Origin: Bradyrhizobium diazoefficiens
GTDB taxonomy: Bacteria > Pseudomonadota > Alphaproteobacteria > Rhizobiales > Xanthobacteraceae
DNA length: 64,000 nt
NCBI RefSeq assembly: GCF_016599855.1
Contig: NZ_CP067041.1
Location: 3,596,001-3,660,000, forward strand
Direction of reading: 5' to 3'
Positions 8,327-17,036 of the stretch are shown here, in pieces. Each line of letters starts with the position of its first letter. The stretch's first letter is position 1. The position numbers and the translations under genes are program-made. The notes under the pieces were generated by a model. It was not told the DNA's origin. It was given only the letters and a program-made list of their open reading frames with translations, and ran no database searches.

Positions 8327-9166
8327 TCACGCTCCGTTCATGAAGCGCGCTGTGCCCGAGACGCGGATCGAGCTGCCTTTGGCGGCGCCGATTTCGGCGC
8401 GGATCAGCGAACGCGCGCCCATGTCTTCGCCCTGGATGATGTCGATGGCGCCGCCATGCGGCCAGCCGATGTCGCGCAAATAGCCGGCGAATGCGGCGGC
8501 GGCTGCGCCGGTTGCGGGATCTTCGACGACACCGCCGGCGGCAAAGGCGTTGCGCAGATGGAACAGCCGCGGCGTCGCCACCGTCACCAGCGCGATCGTG
8601 ACCAGGCCCGCTTTGTCCATCAGGGCGCGTCCGCGTTCGAAATCATAGGCCATGCGCGCAAGCGCCTCGCGCGATCGCAAGCTGAGGAGGGCATGATCGG
8701 CCCCGCCGTGAATTCTCGCTGGCGGCAGTTCTGGATCGAGATCGGTGCTCGCGTAGCCGAACAGGTCCAGCAATGCATCCCGCAACGACACATCGAGTGG
8801 CGCGCTGCGCGTCGGCGGCGATTGCAGCGCGGCTGCAATGATGTTGCCGTCGCGCTGGCCTGACACGGAAATGACTGAAGCGTTCAGATGCAGTTCAAAA
8901 CTGCGATCGCCATGGCGATGCGCGAGTGCCGCGCCGAGCGCAATGGTGGCGTGGCCGCAGAACGGCACCTCCATCCCTGGCGAAAAGTAGCGGACGCGCC
9001 AGACCTCGCCTGCCGGCGCGGCAAAGGCGGTCTCCGAAAAGCCGACCTCGGCTGCGATCGCTTGCATCGTCGCGGCATCCGGCAGGGCGTCGCCGATCCA
9101 GACCCCGGCGGGATTGCCGCCGCGGTTGCCGTCGGAGAAGGCTGCGATACGGACGAGAGTGGCCAT
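8327..9166 (-). CDS. PhzF family isomerase/epimerase-like protein
   Basis: The 279-residue protein is of the size and fold of PhzF, a two-lobed diaminopimelate-epimerase-like enzyme. Conserved features are GNPAGVWI near 17-24, the catalytic-type Glu45 in FSETAF, FCGHATIALG at about 69-78 and the C-lobe motif VEDPATGAAAAAFAGYL. The family includes isomerases of varied small metabolites. No phenazine genes are present, so a phenazine role is not implied. It is a single gene; a palindromic repeat lies upstream of its start. Confidence 0.88.
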   Translation of the reverse strand: MATLVRIAAFSDGNRGGNPAGVWIGDALPDAATMQAIAAEVGFSETAFAAPAGEVWRVRYFSPGMEVPFCGHATIALGAALAHRHGDRSFELHLNASVISVSGQRDGNIIAAALQSPPTRSAPLDVSLRDALLDLFGYASTDLDPELPPARIHGGADHALLSLRSREALARMAYDFERGRALMDKAGLVTIALVTVATPRLFHLRNAFAAGGVVEDPATGAAAAAFAGYLRDIGWPHGGAIDIIQGEDMGARSLIRAEIGAAKGSSIRVSGTARFMNGA

Positions 9167-9212
9167 GAGGTGATCCTGGTTGGTGGACCGTGCCGAAGCG
9201 TTACGCTCGCTT

Positions 9213-9293
9213 CGTAGGATGGGTAGAGCGAAGCGAAGCTATCAATAATTCGTCATGAAATGATGGGTTTCGCTTCGCTCTATCCATCCTACG
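9213..9293. repeat. Palindromic intergenic repeat, copy 1
   Basis: Inverted arms at 9213-9237 (starts CGTAGGATGGGTAGAGCG) and 9269-9293 (ends TCCATCCTACG) are near-perfect complements around a 31-nt centre. The same CGTAGG(R)YGGG ... CCCAYCCTACG termini recur at 9658-9780 and 15828-15910. No open frame is present, so it behaves like a REP/RPE-type dispersed palindrome. Confidence 0.75.
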
Positions 9294-9376
9294 GATCGGC
9301 GACAAAGGCGTCAGGGTGAATTCGCTTGCCTTGCCTTGCGTCCTTGAGCACTCTTCCGCCGGAAGGAGATCAACGC

Positions 9377-9649
9377 ATGAAGACAATGACTGTGGCGTGT
9401 GCGCTAGGAACTGCGCTGGTGCTGCTTGGGACATCAGGTGTCGAAGCCCGGACGCGGAAGGTCCATGTCGTTCGCGAGCAGCAGAGGCTGATCGTCACGG
9501 CGCCGGTGCTCCGGCCCACGCCGTGGGATTACAACGTCGTTCCCCGCTATCGTTATCGCCCCGAGGACGACCGCGTCGATCCCTACGGTCCGCCGCTGGT
9601 GCCGTCCTATGTTCGCTATGAGGGATGGCGGTGGCCGTATTGGTGGTAG
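9377..9649 (+). CDS. Small secreted Tyr/Pro/Arg-rich protein, 90 aa
   Basis: It has a signal peptide at residues 1-23 (MKTMTVACALGTALVLLGTS, cleaved near VEA/RT), then a basic segment and a Tyr/Pro/Arg-rich tail ending EGWRWPYWW. The ATG at 9377 has GGAAGGAGATC just upstream; the in-frame ATG at 9326 lies before this site. Small exported proteins of this composition are common in Bradyrhizobiaceae and have no assigned function. A palindromic repeat follows the stop. Confidence 0.7.
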   Translation: MKTMTVACALGTALVLLGTSGVEARTRKVHVVREQQRLIVTAPVLRPTPWDYNVVPRYRYRPEDDRVDPYGPPLVPSYVRYEGWRWPYWW

Positions 9650-9657
9650 CGATCGTT

Positions 9658-9780
9658 CGTAGGGCGGGCAAAGCGACTTGTCCGCCGTAGCTCGAAGAGC
9701 GAAGGCGGAAGCGTGCCCACCAACGCTATCTCAACAGGAAATGGTGGGCACGGCGCAAGGGCGCCTTTGCCCACCCTACG
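9658..9780. repeat. Palindromic intergenic repeat, copy 2 (nested)
   Basis: Outer arms CGTAGGGCGGGCAAAG (9658-9673) and CTTTGCCCACCCTACG (9765-9780) enclose a second inverted pair, GTGCCCACCA and TGGTGGGCAC. It could fold as one long branched hairpin. The termini match copies 1 and 3. Confidence 0.75.
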
Positions 9781-9880
9781 GCACTGCGGCACGCGCTGGT
9801 CGGGAGCGAAGAGAAAAGGAAGTAAGAGCGACCACTGTGACGGCGTGTCGAGATCTCATCCATTGACGAGCGCCAACGAT

Positions 9881-9910
9881 GTATCTACATTGTATCATCG
9901 ATTTCGGAGG
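9881..9910 (+). promoter_or_regulatory. Leader/probable operator of mazEF
   Basis: GTATCTACATTG at 9881-9892 is followed by TATC and, before the mazE ATG, CGGAGGTCGAGG. Nearly the same string occurs at 14443-14481 in front of no antitoxin gene. Such elements upstream of antitoxins are usually autoregulatory operators; that role is inferred here. Confidence 0.4.
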
Positions 9911-9916
9911 TCGAGG

Positions 9917-10171
9917 ATGAAGGTTGCATTTCAGAAGTGGGGCAACAGCCTCGCGCTACGCATACCGAAAGCGTTTGCCGATGAAATCGGAGCCCGCGAC
10001 GGGAGGGCCGCGGAGATGACCGTGAGCGACGGCAAGCTGGTCATCGAGATCGCGCGTGCGCAGCGGCGCAAACGCCGCTATGCGCTCGACGATCTGGTCG
10101 CTGGGATCACGCCGGCCAACCGTCACGATGAGACCGATTGGGGGCCGGCCGTTGGCAACGAAGCCTGGTGA
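9917..10171 (+). CDS. mazE: MazE/AbrB-type antitoxin
   Basis: The 84-residue protein has the swapped-hairpin AbrB fold typical of MazE: KVAFQKWGNSLALRIPKAFA at residues 2-21, then DGKLVIEIAR. The C-terminal half (about 50-84, acidic and Trp-containing) is the expected toxin-neutralising tail. GGAGG at 9906-9910 precedes the ATG. It overlaps the MazF gene, the usual antitoxin-first operon. It should bind MazF and repress the operon through the upstream GTATCTACATTG element. Confidence 0.88.
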   Translation: MKVAFQKWGNSLALRIPKAFADEIGARDGRAAEMTVSDGKLVIEIARAQRRKRRYALDDLVAGITPANRHDETDWGPAVGNEAW

Positions 10172-10505
10172 CTATTGTCCCGAGGCCGGGGATGTCATCT
10201 GGATCGATCTGGACCCGACGGTCGGACACGAACAGAGCGGCCGACGACCGGCCATGGTCGTGTCGCCGCGGAGTTACAATACCGTCGCCGGCCTTTGCGT
10301 CATCTGCCCGATCACCAGTCGCGTGCGCGGTTATCCGTTCGAAGCCGTCCTGCCAGAAGGTGCAAGCGTCCGTGGCGTCGTGCTTGCAGACCAGCCCCGG
10401 AGTATCTCCTGGGAGCTACGACCGATCACGCCTGCCGGACGGGCGCCTGACGCGCTGCTCCTCGAAGTCCGCGAACGGTTGGCTGCGTTGCTTGGAATTG
10501 ATTGA
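10152..10505 (+). CDS. mazF: MazF/PemK-type endoribonuclease toxin, probable TTG start
   Basis: The 117-residue product has the PemK/MazF fold: AGDVIWIDLDPTVGHEQSGR at residues about 11-30 holds the conserved GDVxxxDxxP...GxEQxGxRP, followed by RPAMVVSP, CPITS and VVLADQPRSISW. Family members are mRNA-cleaving toxins. The TTG at 10152 gives MATKPGDYCPEAG and overlaps mazE by 20 nt. An ATG at 10128 is possible but adds an atypical Arg-rich extension. All key positions appear intact, so the module is probably functional. Confidence 0.88.
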   Translation: MATKPGDYCPEAGDVIWIDLDPTVGHEQSGRRPAMVVSPRSYNTVAGLCVICPITSRVRGYPFEAVLPEGASVRGVVLADQPRSISWELRPITPAGRAPDALLLEVRERLAALLGID

Positions 10506-10595
10506 AGTTGCGGGGTAGGGCGATGCCGTGCCCTCGGCTTGACGGTGACGCGGGGCGCCCGTTGAGTCTTTCTCCGAATGGCCCATATTGTGGGG

Positions 10596-10928
10596 ATGAC
10601 GAAGCGTGCGCTTGAGACCCTGATTGCGGCCGTGACGACGATCAACACGCCGATGCCCTCGCGCATCGACGAAGGCACTCTGCTGGCATGTCTGAAGGGG
10701 GAGATTTCCGAGCGAAAATGGCGCGTGTACGTGCAAGCGTTGTTCGACGAAGTCGATGTTTCCGTCATCCACAATCTCGTCGTTGATCATATCGTGACGT
10801 TCGACGATTTATTGAAGGCGATCGACACCTGGCAGGTCACGGAGTCCGAGAATGAAAGATGGGTCAGGGAGATGGCTGCCTTCGAGGTGGGAAGATCTCC
10901 TGGCGAAGGCGCTGATCGCACTCGATAG
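10596..10928 (+). CDS. Hypothetical protein, likely partner of the AbiEii-type toxin
   Basis: About 110 residues (MTKRALETLIAAVTTINTP...), acidic, with no recognised domain. I take the ATG at 10596; the ATG at 10578 adds six residues. Its last 77 nt overlap the start of the nucleotidyltransferase gene in another frame, the tight coupling typical of toxin-antitoxin pairs. Known AbiEi antitoxins are winged-helix proteins and I cannot see that fold here, so this may be a distinct antitoxin or simply a linked gene. Confidence 0.6.
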   Translation: MTKRALETLIAAVTTINTPMPSRIDEGTLLACLKGEISERKWRVYVQALFDEVDVSVIHNLVVDHIVTFDDLLKAIDTWQVTESENERWVREMAAFEVGRSPGEGADRTR

Positions 10929-11556
10929 CCTGGAGGGCGGCGCCGGACCCTGGACGTTCGGCGGCGGCACGGCTCTGGCGCAGATCCTGGGTCATCGGAT
11001 CAGCTACGACGTCGATATTTTCCTGGACTCAAGCAGGGCCTTGAGGAACCTCGCGCCGAACACGAACCCGGTGACGAAGTCGCTTTGCGATACGTGGCAA
11101 TGGCCGGGCAAGTACCTGAAACTGATCCTGCGCGACGTCGGTGAAATCGATTTTCTGAACGCCCCGTCATACATCGACAATCCGACATATGAACTGAAAT
11201 TTGGCGAGCGCTCCATTGCGGCGGAGCGGTCTGCGGAAATCGCGACCAAGAAACTGGTCTATCGCGCATCGACATTCACGGCGCGCGACGCCTTCGATCT
11301 TGCCGCGGTCCATTTGTATGATCGTTCAGCGCTCGGCGAGGTCGCGCAATCTCCGGCCATCACCCGCCATGTCGTGTTATCCGCGCTGAACCGGTTGAAT
11401 CTCGCGAAGCGCCAGTATCAATCGGACATGAGAAGCCTGATCAACGCGACGTCGCGGGGTGAGGAGTTCATCGACAGAGCTTGCGAGATTGCGTTAGAGG
11501 CGCTTGTGGAGATTCGAGATTTGATCCACCAAGACGGGACCGAGCCAGAGAGTTGA
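10852..11556 (+). CDS. AbiEii/AbiGii-type nucleotidyltransferase (toxin)
   Basis: The 234-residue protein carries the minimal nucleotidyltransferase signature FGGGTALAQ at 36-44, with metal ligands Asp53 and Asp55 in SYDVDIF, and the family motif EIATKKLVYRA...RDAFDLAAVH at about 129-154. Type IV AbiEii toxins transfer nucleotides and cause reversible growth arrest, for instance during phage infection. The ATG at 10852 has GGAG upstream and lies inside the preceding gene. It sits 346 nt after mazF, so two TA-like modules are adjacent. Confidence 0.8.
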   Translation: MKDGSGRWLPSRWEDLLAKALIALDSLEGGAGPWTFGGGTALAQILGHRISYDVDIFLDSSRALRNLAPNTNPVTKSLCDTWQWPGKYLKLILRDVGEIDFLNAPSYIDNPTYELKFGERSIAAERSAEIATKKLVYRASTFTARDAFDLAAVHLYDRSALGEVAQSPAITRHVVLSALNRLNLAKRQYQSDMRSLINATSRGEEFIDRACEIALEALVEIRDLIHQDGTEPES

Positions 11557-11590
11557 GTGCAAGGTCACCGTAATTCTGAAGTGGCCGGTG

Positions 11591-12487
11591 TCACCGCGCT
11601 CGGTAGCGAAGACTTTCGACTAAGATCGAGAGGGCAGGCGTCGGCTGTCGCCGGCTCGGATAATACAGGTGATAGCCCGAAAATGGCGCGCACCAGTCTT
11701 CGAGCACCTGGACTAGCCTGCCTCGCTCTACATCCGCCTTCACTTGATCCTCGGGCATGTAGGCAAGTCCCAGCCCTGCGCGGACGGCGTTCATCCGCAT
11801 CGCCATGTTGTTGAAGACCAGTTGTCCGTCCACCCGGACCCTCAGAGCCCGTCCGCGTTTCTCGAACTCCCAGGCATAGGTGCCACCTCGGGTCGGAAGT
11901 CGGATGTTGATGCAGTTGTGATCGGTAAGATCCTGCGGTTTCTTCGGGGCACCCCGCTTCGCGAAGTAAGACGGCGAACCCACCACGGCCATCCGAACGT
12001 CGGGCCCGATGCGGACAGCGACCATGTCCTTGGCCACCTGTTCGCCCAGCCGCACACCAGCGTCGTAACGCTCGGCGACGATGTCCGTCAGCGCGTAGTC
12101 CGTGACCAACTCGATCCTGATATCGGGGTAAGCGGGCAGCACCTTCTCGATCGCCGGCCAGAGCAGAGTTTCGGCCGCGTGCTCGCCAGCCGTGATCCGG
12201 ATTGTCCCGGCCGGCTTGTCCCGTAGCTCGCTCATTTCAGCCAGTTCCGTTTCGAGCTCGTCGAAGCGGGGGCCGATGGTCTGCAGGAGTCTTTCTCCGG
12301 CCGCGGTCGGGGCGACGCTGCGCGTCGTTCGCGCGAGCAGGCGCACGCCGAGGCGCGCCTCCAGTCCACGCACCGCATGACTCAGAGCCGACTGGGATAC
12401 CCCGAGTTTGGCTGCGGCCCGTGTGAAGTTCCGTTCACGGGCGACGGCAAGGAAGCTGAGGAAGTCGTTGAGATTCTCACGCAGCAT
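11591..12487 (-). CDS. LysR-family transcriptional regulator
   Basis: The 298-residue protein is of standard LysR length. The N-terminal winged HTH (FLSFLAVARERNFTRAAAKL, then SQSALSHAVRGLEARLGVRL) covers residues about 8-65 and a periplasmic-binding-protein-like effector domain covers about 90-295. It is divergent from the cupin/aldo-keto reductase genes across 140 nt that contain a LysR-type dyad directly before its own start. It therefore probably controls those genes and itself; the inducer is unknown. Confidence 0.9.
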   Translation of the reverse strand: MLRENLNDFLSFLAVARERNFTRAAAKLGVSQSALSHAVRGLEARLGVRLLARTTRSVAPTAAGERLLQTIGPRFDELETELAEMSELRDKPAGTIRITAGEHAAETLLWPAIEKVLPAYPDIRIELVTDYALTDIVAERYDAGVRLGEQVAKDMVAVRIGPDVRMAVVGSPSYFAKRGAPKKPQDLTDHNCINIRLPTRGGTYAWEFEKRGRALRVRVDGQLVFNNMAMRMNAVRAGLGLAYMPEDQVKADVERGRLVQVLEDWCAPFSGYHLYYPSRRQPTPALSILVESLRYRAR

Positions 12488-12488
12488 T

Positions 12489-12505
12489 TATGAGCACCAT
12501 TCATA
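12489..12505. promoter_or_regulatory. LysR-type operator dyad
   Basis: TATGA-N7-TCATA, a perfect interrupted palindrome of T-N11-A type, lies 2 nt upstream of the LysR start codon and 122 nt before the divergent cupin gene. It is the likely autoregulatory site. Confidence 0.55.
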
Positions 12506-12627
12506 GAAGCGTGCGGGTTCTAGCACCTAATCGCCGTGGTGGCAGAGCACTAACTTCCGGCCATCGACGGCATTAGGAGCCACTTCTCCCATCGCTCGTT
12601 GGGCGCATGCCAACAGAGGAGATTTCC

Positions 12628-14035
<1,408 letters not shown>

Positions 14036-14069
14036 TTGGCTGCGCGACCTCATCGACGCACCCCAAACG

Positions 14070-14101
14070 AAAAACCCCGCCGGCAACGGCGGGGTTTTGT
14101 T
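14070..14101 (+). terminator. Intrinsic terminator after the aldo/keto reductase
   Basis: AACCCCGCCG / CGGCGGGGTT stem with a 4-nt loop followed by TTGTT. Confidence 0.85.
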
Positions 14102-14152
14102 CCTACAAGGTAGAGCAGTTTTGGCAGGACGGGCTGTGCCCGTCGCCGCAGC

Positions 14153-14284
14153 CCGAAGATCCTCAAGGAGATCATCAAGCTGCGCAAGGAAGACAAGAAC
14201 GAGCGCGACGAGCGCGAAAGCCTGCTCGACCTCTACATGCTCGCGATGGACACGACCTCGCCGGAGCAGGCGAAGGCGGCGTGA
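14153..14284 (+). pseudogene. C-terminal fragment of a GapR-family (DUF2312) protein
   Basis: The frame reads PKILKEIIKLRKEDKNERDE then a helical tail ending EQAKAA and TGA. This is the C-terminal half of a DUF2312 protein; full members are about 80-90 residues and bind over-twisted DNA as nucleoid proteins in alphaproteobacteria. There is no start codon or N-terminal helix in frame: the 50 nt upstream are unrelated and the reductase terminator follows immediately. It is a relic left by a deletion or insertion. Confidence 0.65.
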
Positions 14285-14541
14285 GACGAACGGATTGACC
14301 GGTGGGGAGAGATGGCCGCGATCTCAGGATTGCGGCCGTCATTCTGGCGTCAAGAGAGGGCCGCGAGCGATTTATCGATGTCGTGGCCTGTCACCAGTTC
14401 CCGTGCGGGATGCCAAACGACGTGCATTGATCTCCTCTGATCGTATCTACATTGCATCACGAGCTTGTCGGAGGCCGAGGAGGAACCAAATGCGAAAGCA
14501 CTCGATTGATCGGCATCACCCTACGATCAATGGAGACACGG
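14285..14541. other. Intergenic stretch with a second copy of the mazEF leader motif
   Basis: No gene is visible. GTATCTACATTG at 14443-14454, followed by CGGAGGCCGAGG at 14469-14480, repeats the mazE leader. The ATG that follows (14490) opens a 42-codon frame with no antitoxin features. It is probably a relic of a lost toxin-antitoxin module, or a promoter now driving the DJ-1/PfpI gene. Confidence 0.4.
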
Positions 14542-15105
14542 ATGGAACTGTCCGGGAAAAAGATTGCCATTCTGGCGACCAACGGCTTCGAGCAATCGGA
14601 GCTCGAAGTGCCGCGTGATGCCCTCAAGGCTGCCGGCGCGACTGTGGAGATCATCTCGCTGCAGCCCGGCGAGATCAAGGGCTGGGACAAGAAGGACTGG
14701 GGCCGCCCCGTCAAGGTCGACAAGACCCTCGATCAGGCAGCAGCAGGCGATTACGACGCGCTGGTGTTGCCAGGTGGCCAGATCAACCCTGATCTGCTGC
14801 GCGTCGAGCCCAAGGCGCTGGCTTTCATCAAGAGCGTCTTCGATGCCAAGAAGATTGTTGCCGCAGTCTGCCATGCGCCCTGGCTGCTGGTCGAGACGGG
14901 CATCGCGAAGGGCCGCAGGATGACGTCCTACAAATCGATCAAGACCGACATCGCCAATGCCGGTGCGAAGTGGGAGGATTCCGAGGTCGTCGTCGACCAG
15001 GGCATCATCACGTCGCGCAACCCCGGCGACCTCAAGGCCTTCAGCACAAAGATCATCGAAGAGGTGAAGGAAGGGCGCCACACGCAGCGGAGCAACGCGG
15101 CGTAA
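14542..15105 (+). CDS. DJ-1/PfpI family protein (type 1 glutamine amidotransferase-like)
   Basis: The 187-residue protein has the DJ-1/PfpI fold: ILATNGFEQSEL with Glu17, LVLPGGQINPD at about 75-84, and the nucleophile elbow AAVCHAPWLL with Cys110-His111. It resembles YhbO/PfpI stress proteins described as proteases, chaperones or glyoxalase/deglycase enzymes; the exact activity is debated. The ATG at 14542 follows GGAG; in-frame ATGs upstream (14452, 14530) lack such a site. Confidence 0.88.
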   Translation: MELSGKKIAILATNGFEQSELEVPRDALKAAGATVEIISLQPGEIKGWDKKDWGRPVKVDKTLDQAAAGDYDALVLPGGQINPDLLRVEPKALAFIKSVFDAKKIVAAVCHAPWLLVETGIAKGRRMTSYKSIKTDIANAGAKWEDSEVVVDQGIITSRNPGDLKAFSTKIIEEVKEGRHTQRSNAA

Positions 15106-15162
15106 CTGCGATTGCGGTGACGGTGCAGTCCAGCACTGTCACCGTCATTCTGGAGCCGGCTA

Positions 15163-15678
15163 TCAATAGCGGCCGCCGCTGCCCTTCTGCTGCGTGATCC
15201 AGTCCGACAAGGTTTTCCGTGCCGATCCCGCGGTCCGGCCCGGTGATGCCTTCGGATTATCGCGAACGCCTTTCGCCGGACGGCCGTGCGGCGCTTCCGT
15301 TGCGTTGACGCTCTTCAAGGCAGCAGTCGATGCCTCTGCGGCTTCCCTCTCGAGGCGCAGCTGTTTCAATCGCGCCATCTTGATGCGCTCGGCCTCGACT
15401 TCGGGTCGTTCGGCGAGCTGCGGCTTGTGTTGAGCAAGCTCCGCCGGGACCAGGACACCGATGATGGTCGTCTCGCCGAGCGCCTTGCAGGCTTCGAGCC
15501 GATGCAGTCCCTCGACCAGAACGAGGCGGTCTCCGTCGAGCCGAACGGAAATGGGGGTCTGTTGTCCGACGTCCAACATACTTTCCGCGATCTCGCCGAC
15601 GGTCTCGGGCTTGATGGCTTTCTTCTGCTTGGTGGGAACGAAGATCTTCTCGATCGGGAAGCTTTCCGGTTTGGGCAT
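15163..15678 (-). CDS. ParB/Srx-like N-terminal domain protein
   Basis: The 171-residue protein begins with a ParB-N/sulfiredoxin-like domain (IEKIFVPTKQKKAIKPETVG, then DVGQQTPISVRLDGDRLVLV and EGLHRLEACKALGE at about 50-70). It continues as a charged helical and basic C-terminus without the HTH of chromosomal ParB. The GxHRxxA-type motif is the CTPase/nuclease core of the superfamily. Stand-alone proteins of this kind occur on mobile elements; the function is unknown. GGAG precedes the ATG at 15678. Confidence 0.8.
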   Translation of the reverse strand: MPKPESFPIEKIFVPTKQKKAIKPETVGEIAESMLDVGQQTPISVRLDGDRLVLVEGLHRLEACKALGETTIIGVLVPAELAQHKPQLAERPEVEAERIKMARLKQLRLEREAAEASTAALKSVNATEAPHGRPAKGVRDNPKASPGRTAGSARKTLSDWITQQKGSGGRY

Positions 15679-15827
15679 ATTTGACTCCGCTTCTACCGGG
15701 CCCGTCGGAACCCATGCCGGTGGAGTCAGGAGTTTAGGGGGGAGGGGCGAGACCGCAAAGGCAATTCGGAGGCAGAGTATTGATGAGCATCGAAGACGGA
15801 ACCGATCTGCGATTGCGAAGCCCAGTG

Positions 15828-15910
15828 CGTAGGACGGGTTGCGCGGTAGCGAAACCCATCAACACCCGTCGGAACATCATGCGTTTCGCAAGTACTCAAC
15901 CCATCCTACG
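15828..15910. repeat. Palindromic repeat, copy 3, overlapping the 3' end of the AbiTii-like gene
   Basis: CGTAGGACGGGTTG at 15828-15841 and CAACCCATCCTACG at 15897-15910 form the arms around 55 nt. Read on the minus strand the right arm spells the final codons RRMG and the stop of the upstream gene, so the repeat marks the edge of the low-GC segment. Confidence 0.75.
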
Positions 15911-16888
15911 GGCTTGGGCGATCTCACCCAAGAATAGATAAGTGTGAATCACGGCCAGCCGAGCTTCTTCTTCAGTCACGTCTACATGCACCCCCTTTGA
16001 CACTTTGCTGTTCACCGCGTCCAGGCGGGCGGCCAAGTGCTCCAAACCTGATGCAATCAACTCCCGCGAGCCCGCGCTTGCGGTGCTCTGCTCCAAATAG
16101 GCCATAAGTCGATTTTTGTAATTCTCGGGGCCAACGTCACGCTTTTTTCCTGCCCCATCAACGTATGGGTCAGATCGCGCGGGATATGTGGCGTCCGCTA
16201 TAGTAAGCAAGAGCCTTCGGCAAGTGGTAAGAGCCTGCGAGTAAGACTCGTCTGACCCCTCAGCCATTCGCGCGTTAACGGCTACGATCTGTTCGGCCGC
16301 CTTGGGTGCGTAAGACCTGATAAAGGTATCAACCCGAGTCCTTGCCTGCTCAAAAATATCCTGCGCAGCATCACCCAACTCGATGGATATGTAAACGTCA
16401 GTGGCGTAGCTGTGGATTGCGGCCCGAAGAGCAACGACTACTGCGTGATTTTCGTTGTAGAGCTTTCGGTTTTCGGTTTGTTGTCGGGCGCGGTTGGCTA
16501 AAAATTCCTCGGTCGCCCTTTTTACCGTGAAGTTTTCCATCACTACAGACTTGTCGACAGTCTGATTGAGAGTTTCGGCTCTTTCCTTGTAGCCTTCCCC
16601 GATCGCTTCGAGTTGAGGTAAACTCGCAATATAGTATTTGCCCTCGGGGTCGACGCGCCCTGACCTACGTGCATATTTTTCGCAAGTTCCCAGAGTACTG
16701 ATATTGAAGGACTGCTTTGGGTAGCCAGAGGTTTCCAATTCGAGCCAGCACTGTGCGTCTGTATCGCGCATCAAACGGGCTAACCGCTTTGCTTTCATCA
16801 GAACACCTTCTGTTCTGACCGTGACCGTTTCAAGGTCATCCAGGAGCGTTCGCGCAATTTGCCGTGCATCGTCCAGCCTGATCGACAT
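15896..16888 (-). CDS. AbiTii-like protein, putative defence gene
   Basis: The 330-residue, mostly helical protein has an N-terminal segment at about 5-57 (LLDDLETVTV, LMKAKRLARLM, CWLELETSGYP) resembling the AbiTii domain, which has the pattern of leading helix, AxxLA, then WxxxELxGY. The rest has no recognised catalytic motif, membrane span or signal. The ATG at 16888 has GGAG upstream. GC is clearly lower than in the surroundings, and the last residues (RRMG) come from a genomic repeat, so the gene was probably acquired. The protease gene lies 148 nt upstream on the same strand. In that gap the frame stays open without a better start codon. Confidence 0.6.
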   Translation of the reverse strand: MSIRLDDARQIARTLLDDLETVTVRTEGVLMKAKRLARLMRDTDAQCWLELETSGYPKQSFNISTLGTCEKYARRSGRVDPEGKYYIASLPQLEAIGEGYKERAETLNQTVDKSVVMENFTVKRATEEFLANRARQQTENRKLYNENHAVVVALRAAIHSYATDVYISIELGDAAQDIFEQARTRVDTFIRSYAPKAAEQIVAVNARMAEGSDESYSQALTTCRRLLLTIADATYPARSDPYVDGAGKKRDVGPENYKNRLMAYLEQSTASAGSRELIASGLEHLAARLDAVNSKVSKGVHVDVTEEEARLAVIHTYLFLGEIAQARRMG

Positions 16889-17036
16889 TGGCCAAATCTC
16901 CGATGAAATTGTCTTGCCAATAGGCAGCTCAGCGTGATCCCAGTCTTTGCGCAGCTCGTGGGCTTGCTTAAGCTCTTTGCGAAACCCCTCGTCTCTCGGC
17001 CGATATCTTTTACGAAGAGCTCAGCTCGTCCGGAGG

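Noticed and set aside
14490..14618. Short protein after the duplicated TA leader
   Set aside because: The 42-codon frame overlaps the DJ-1/PfpI gene and shows no antitoxin features.
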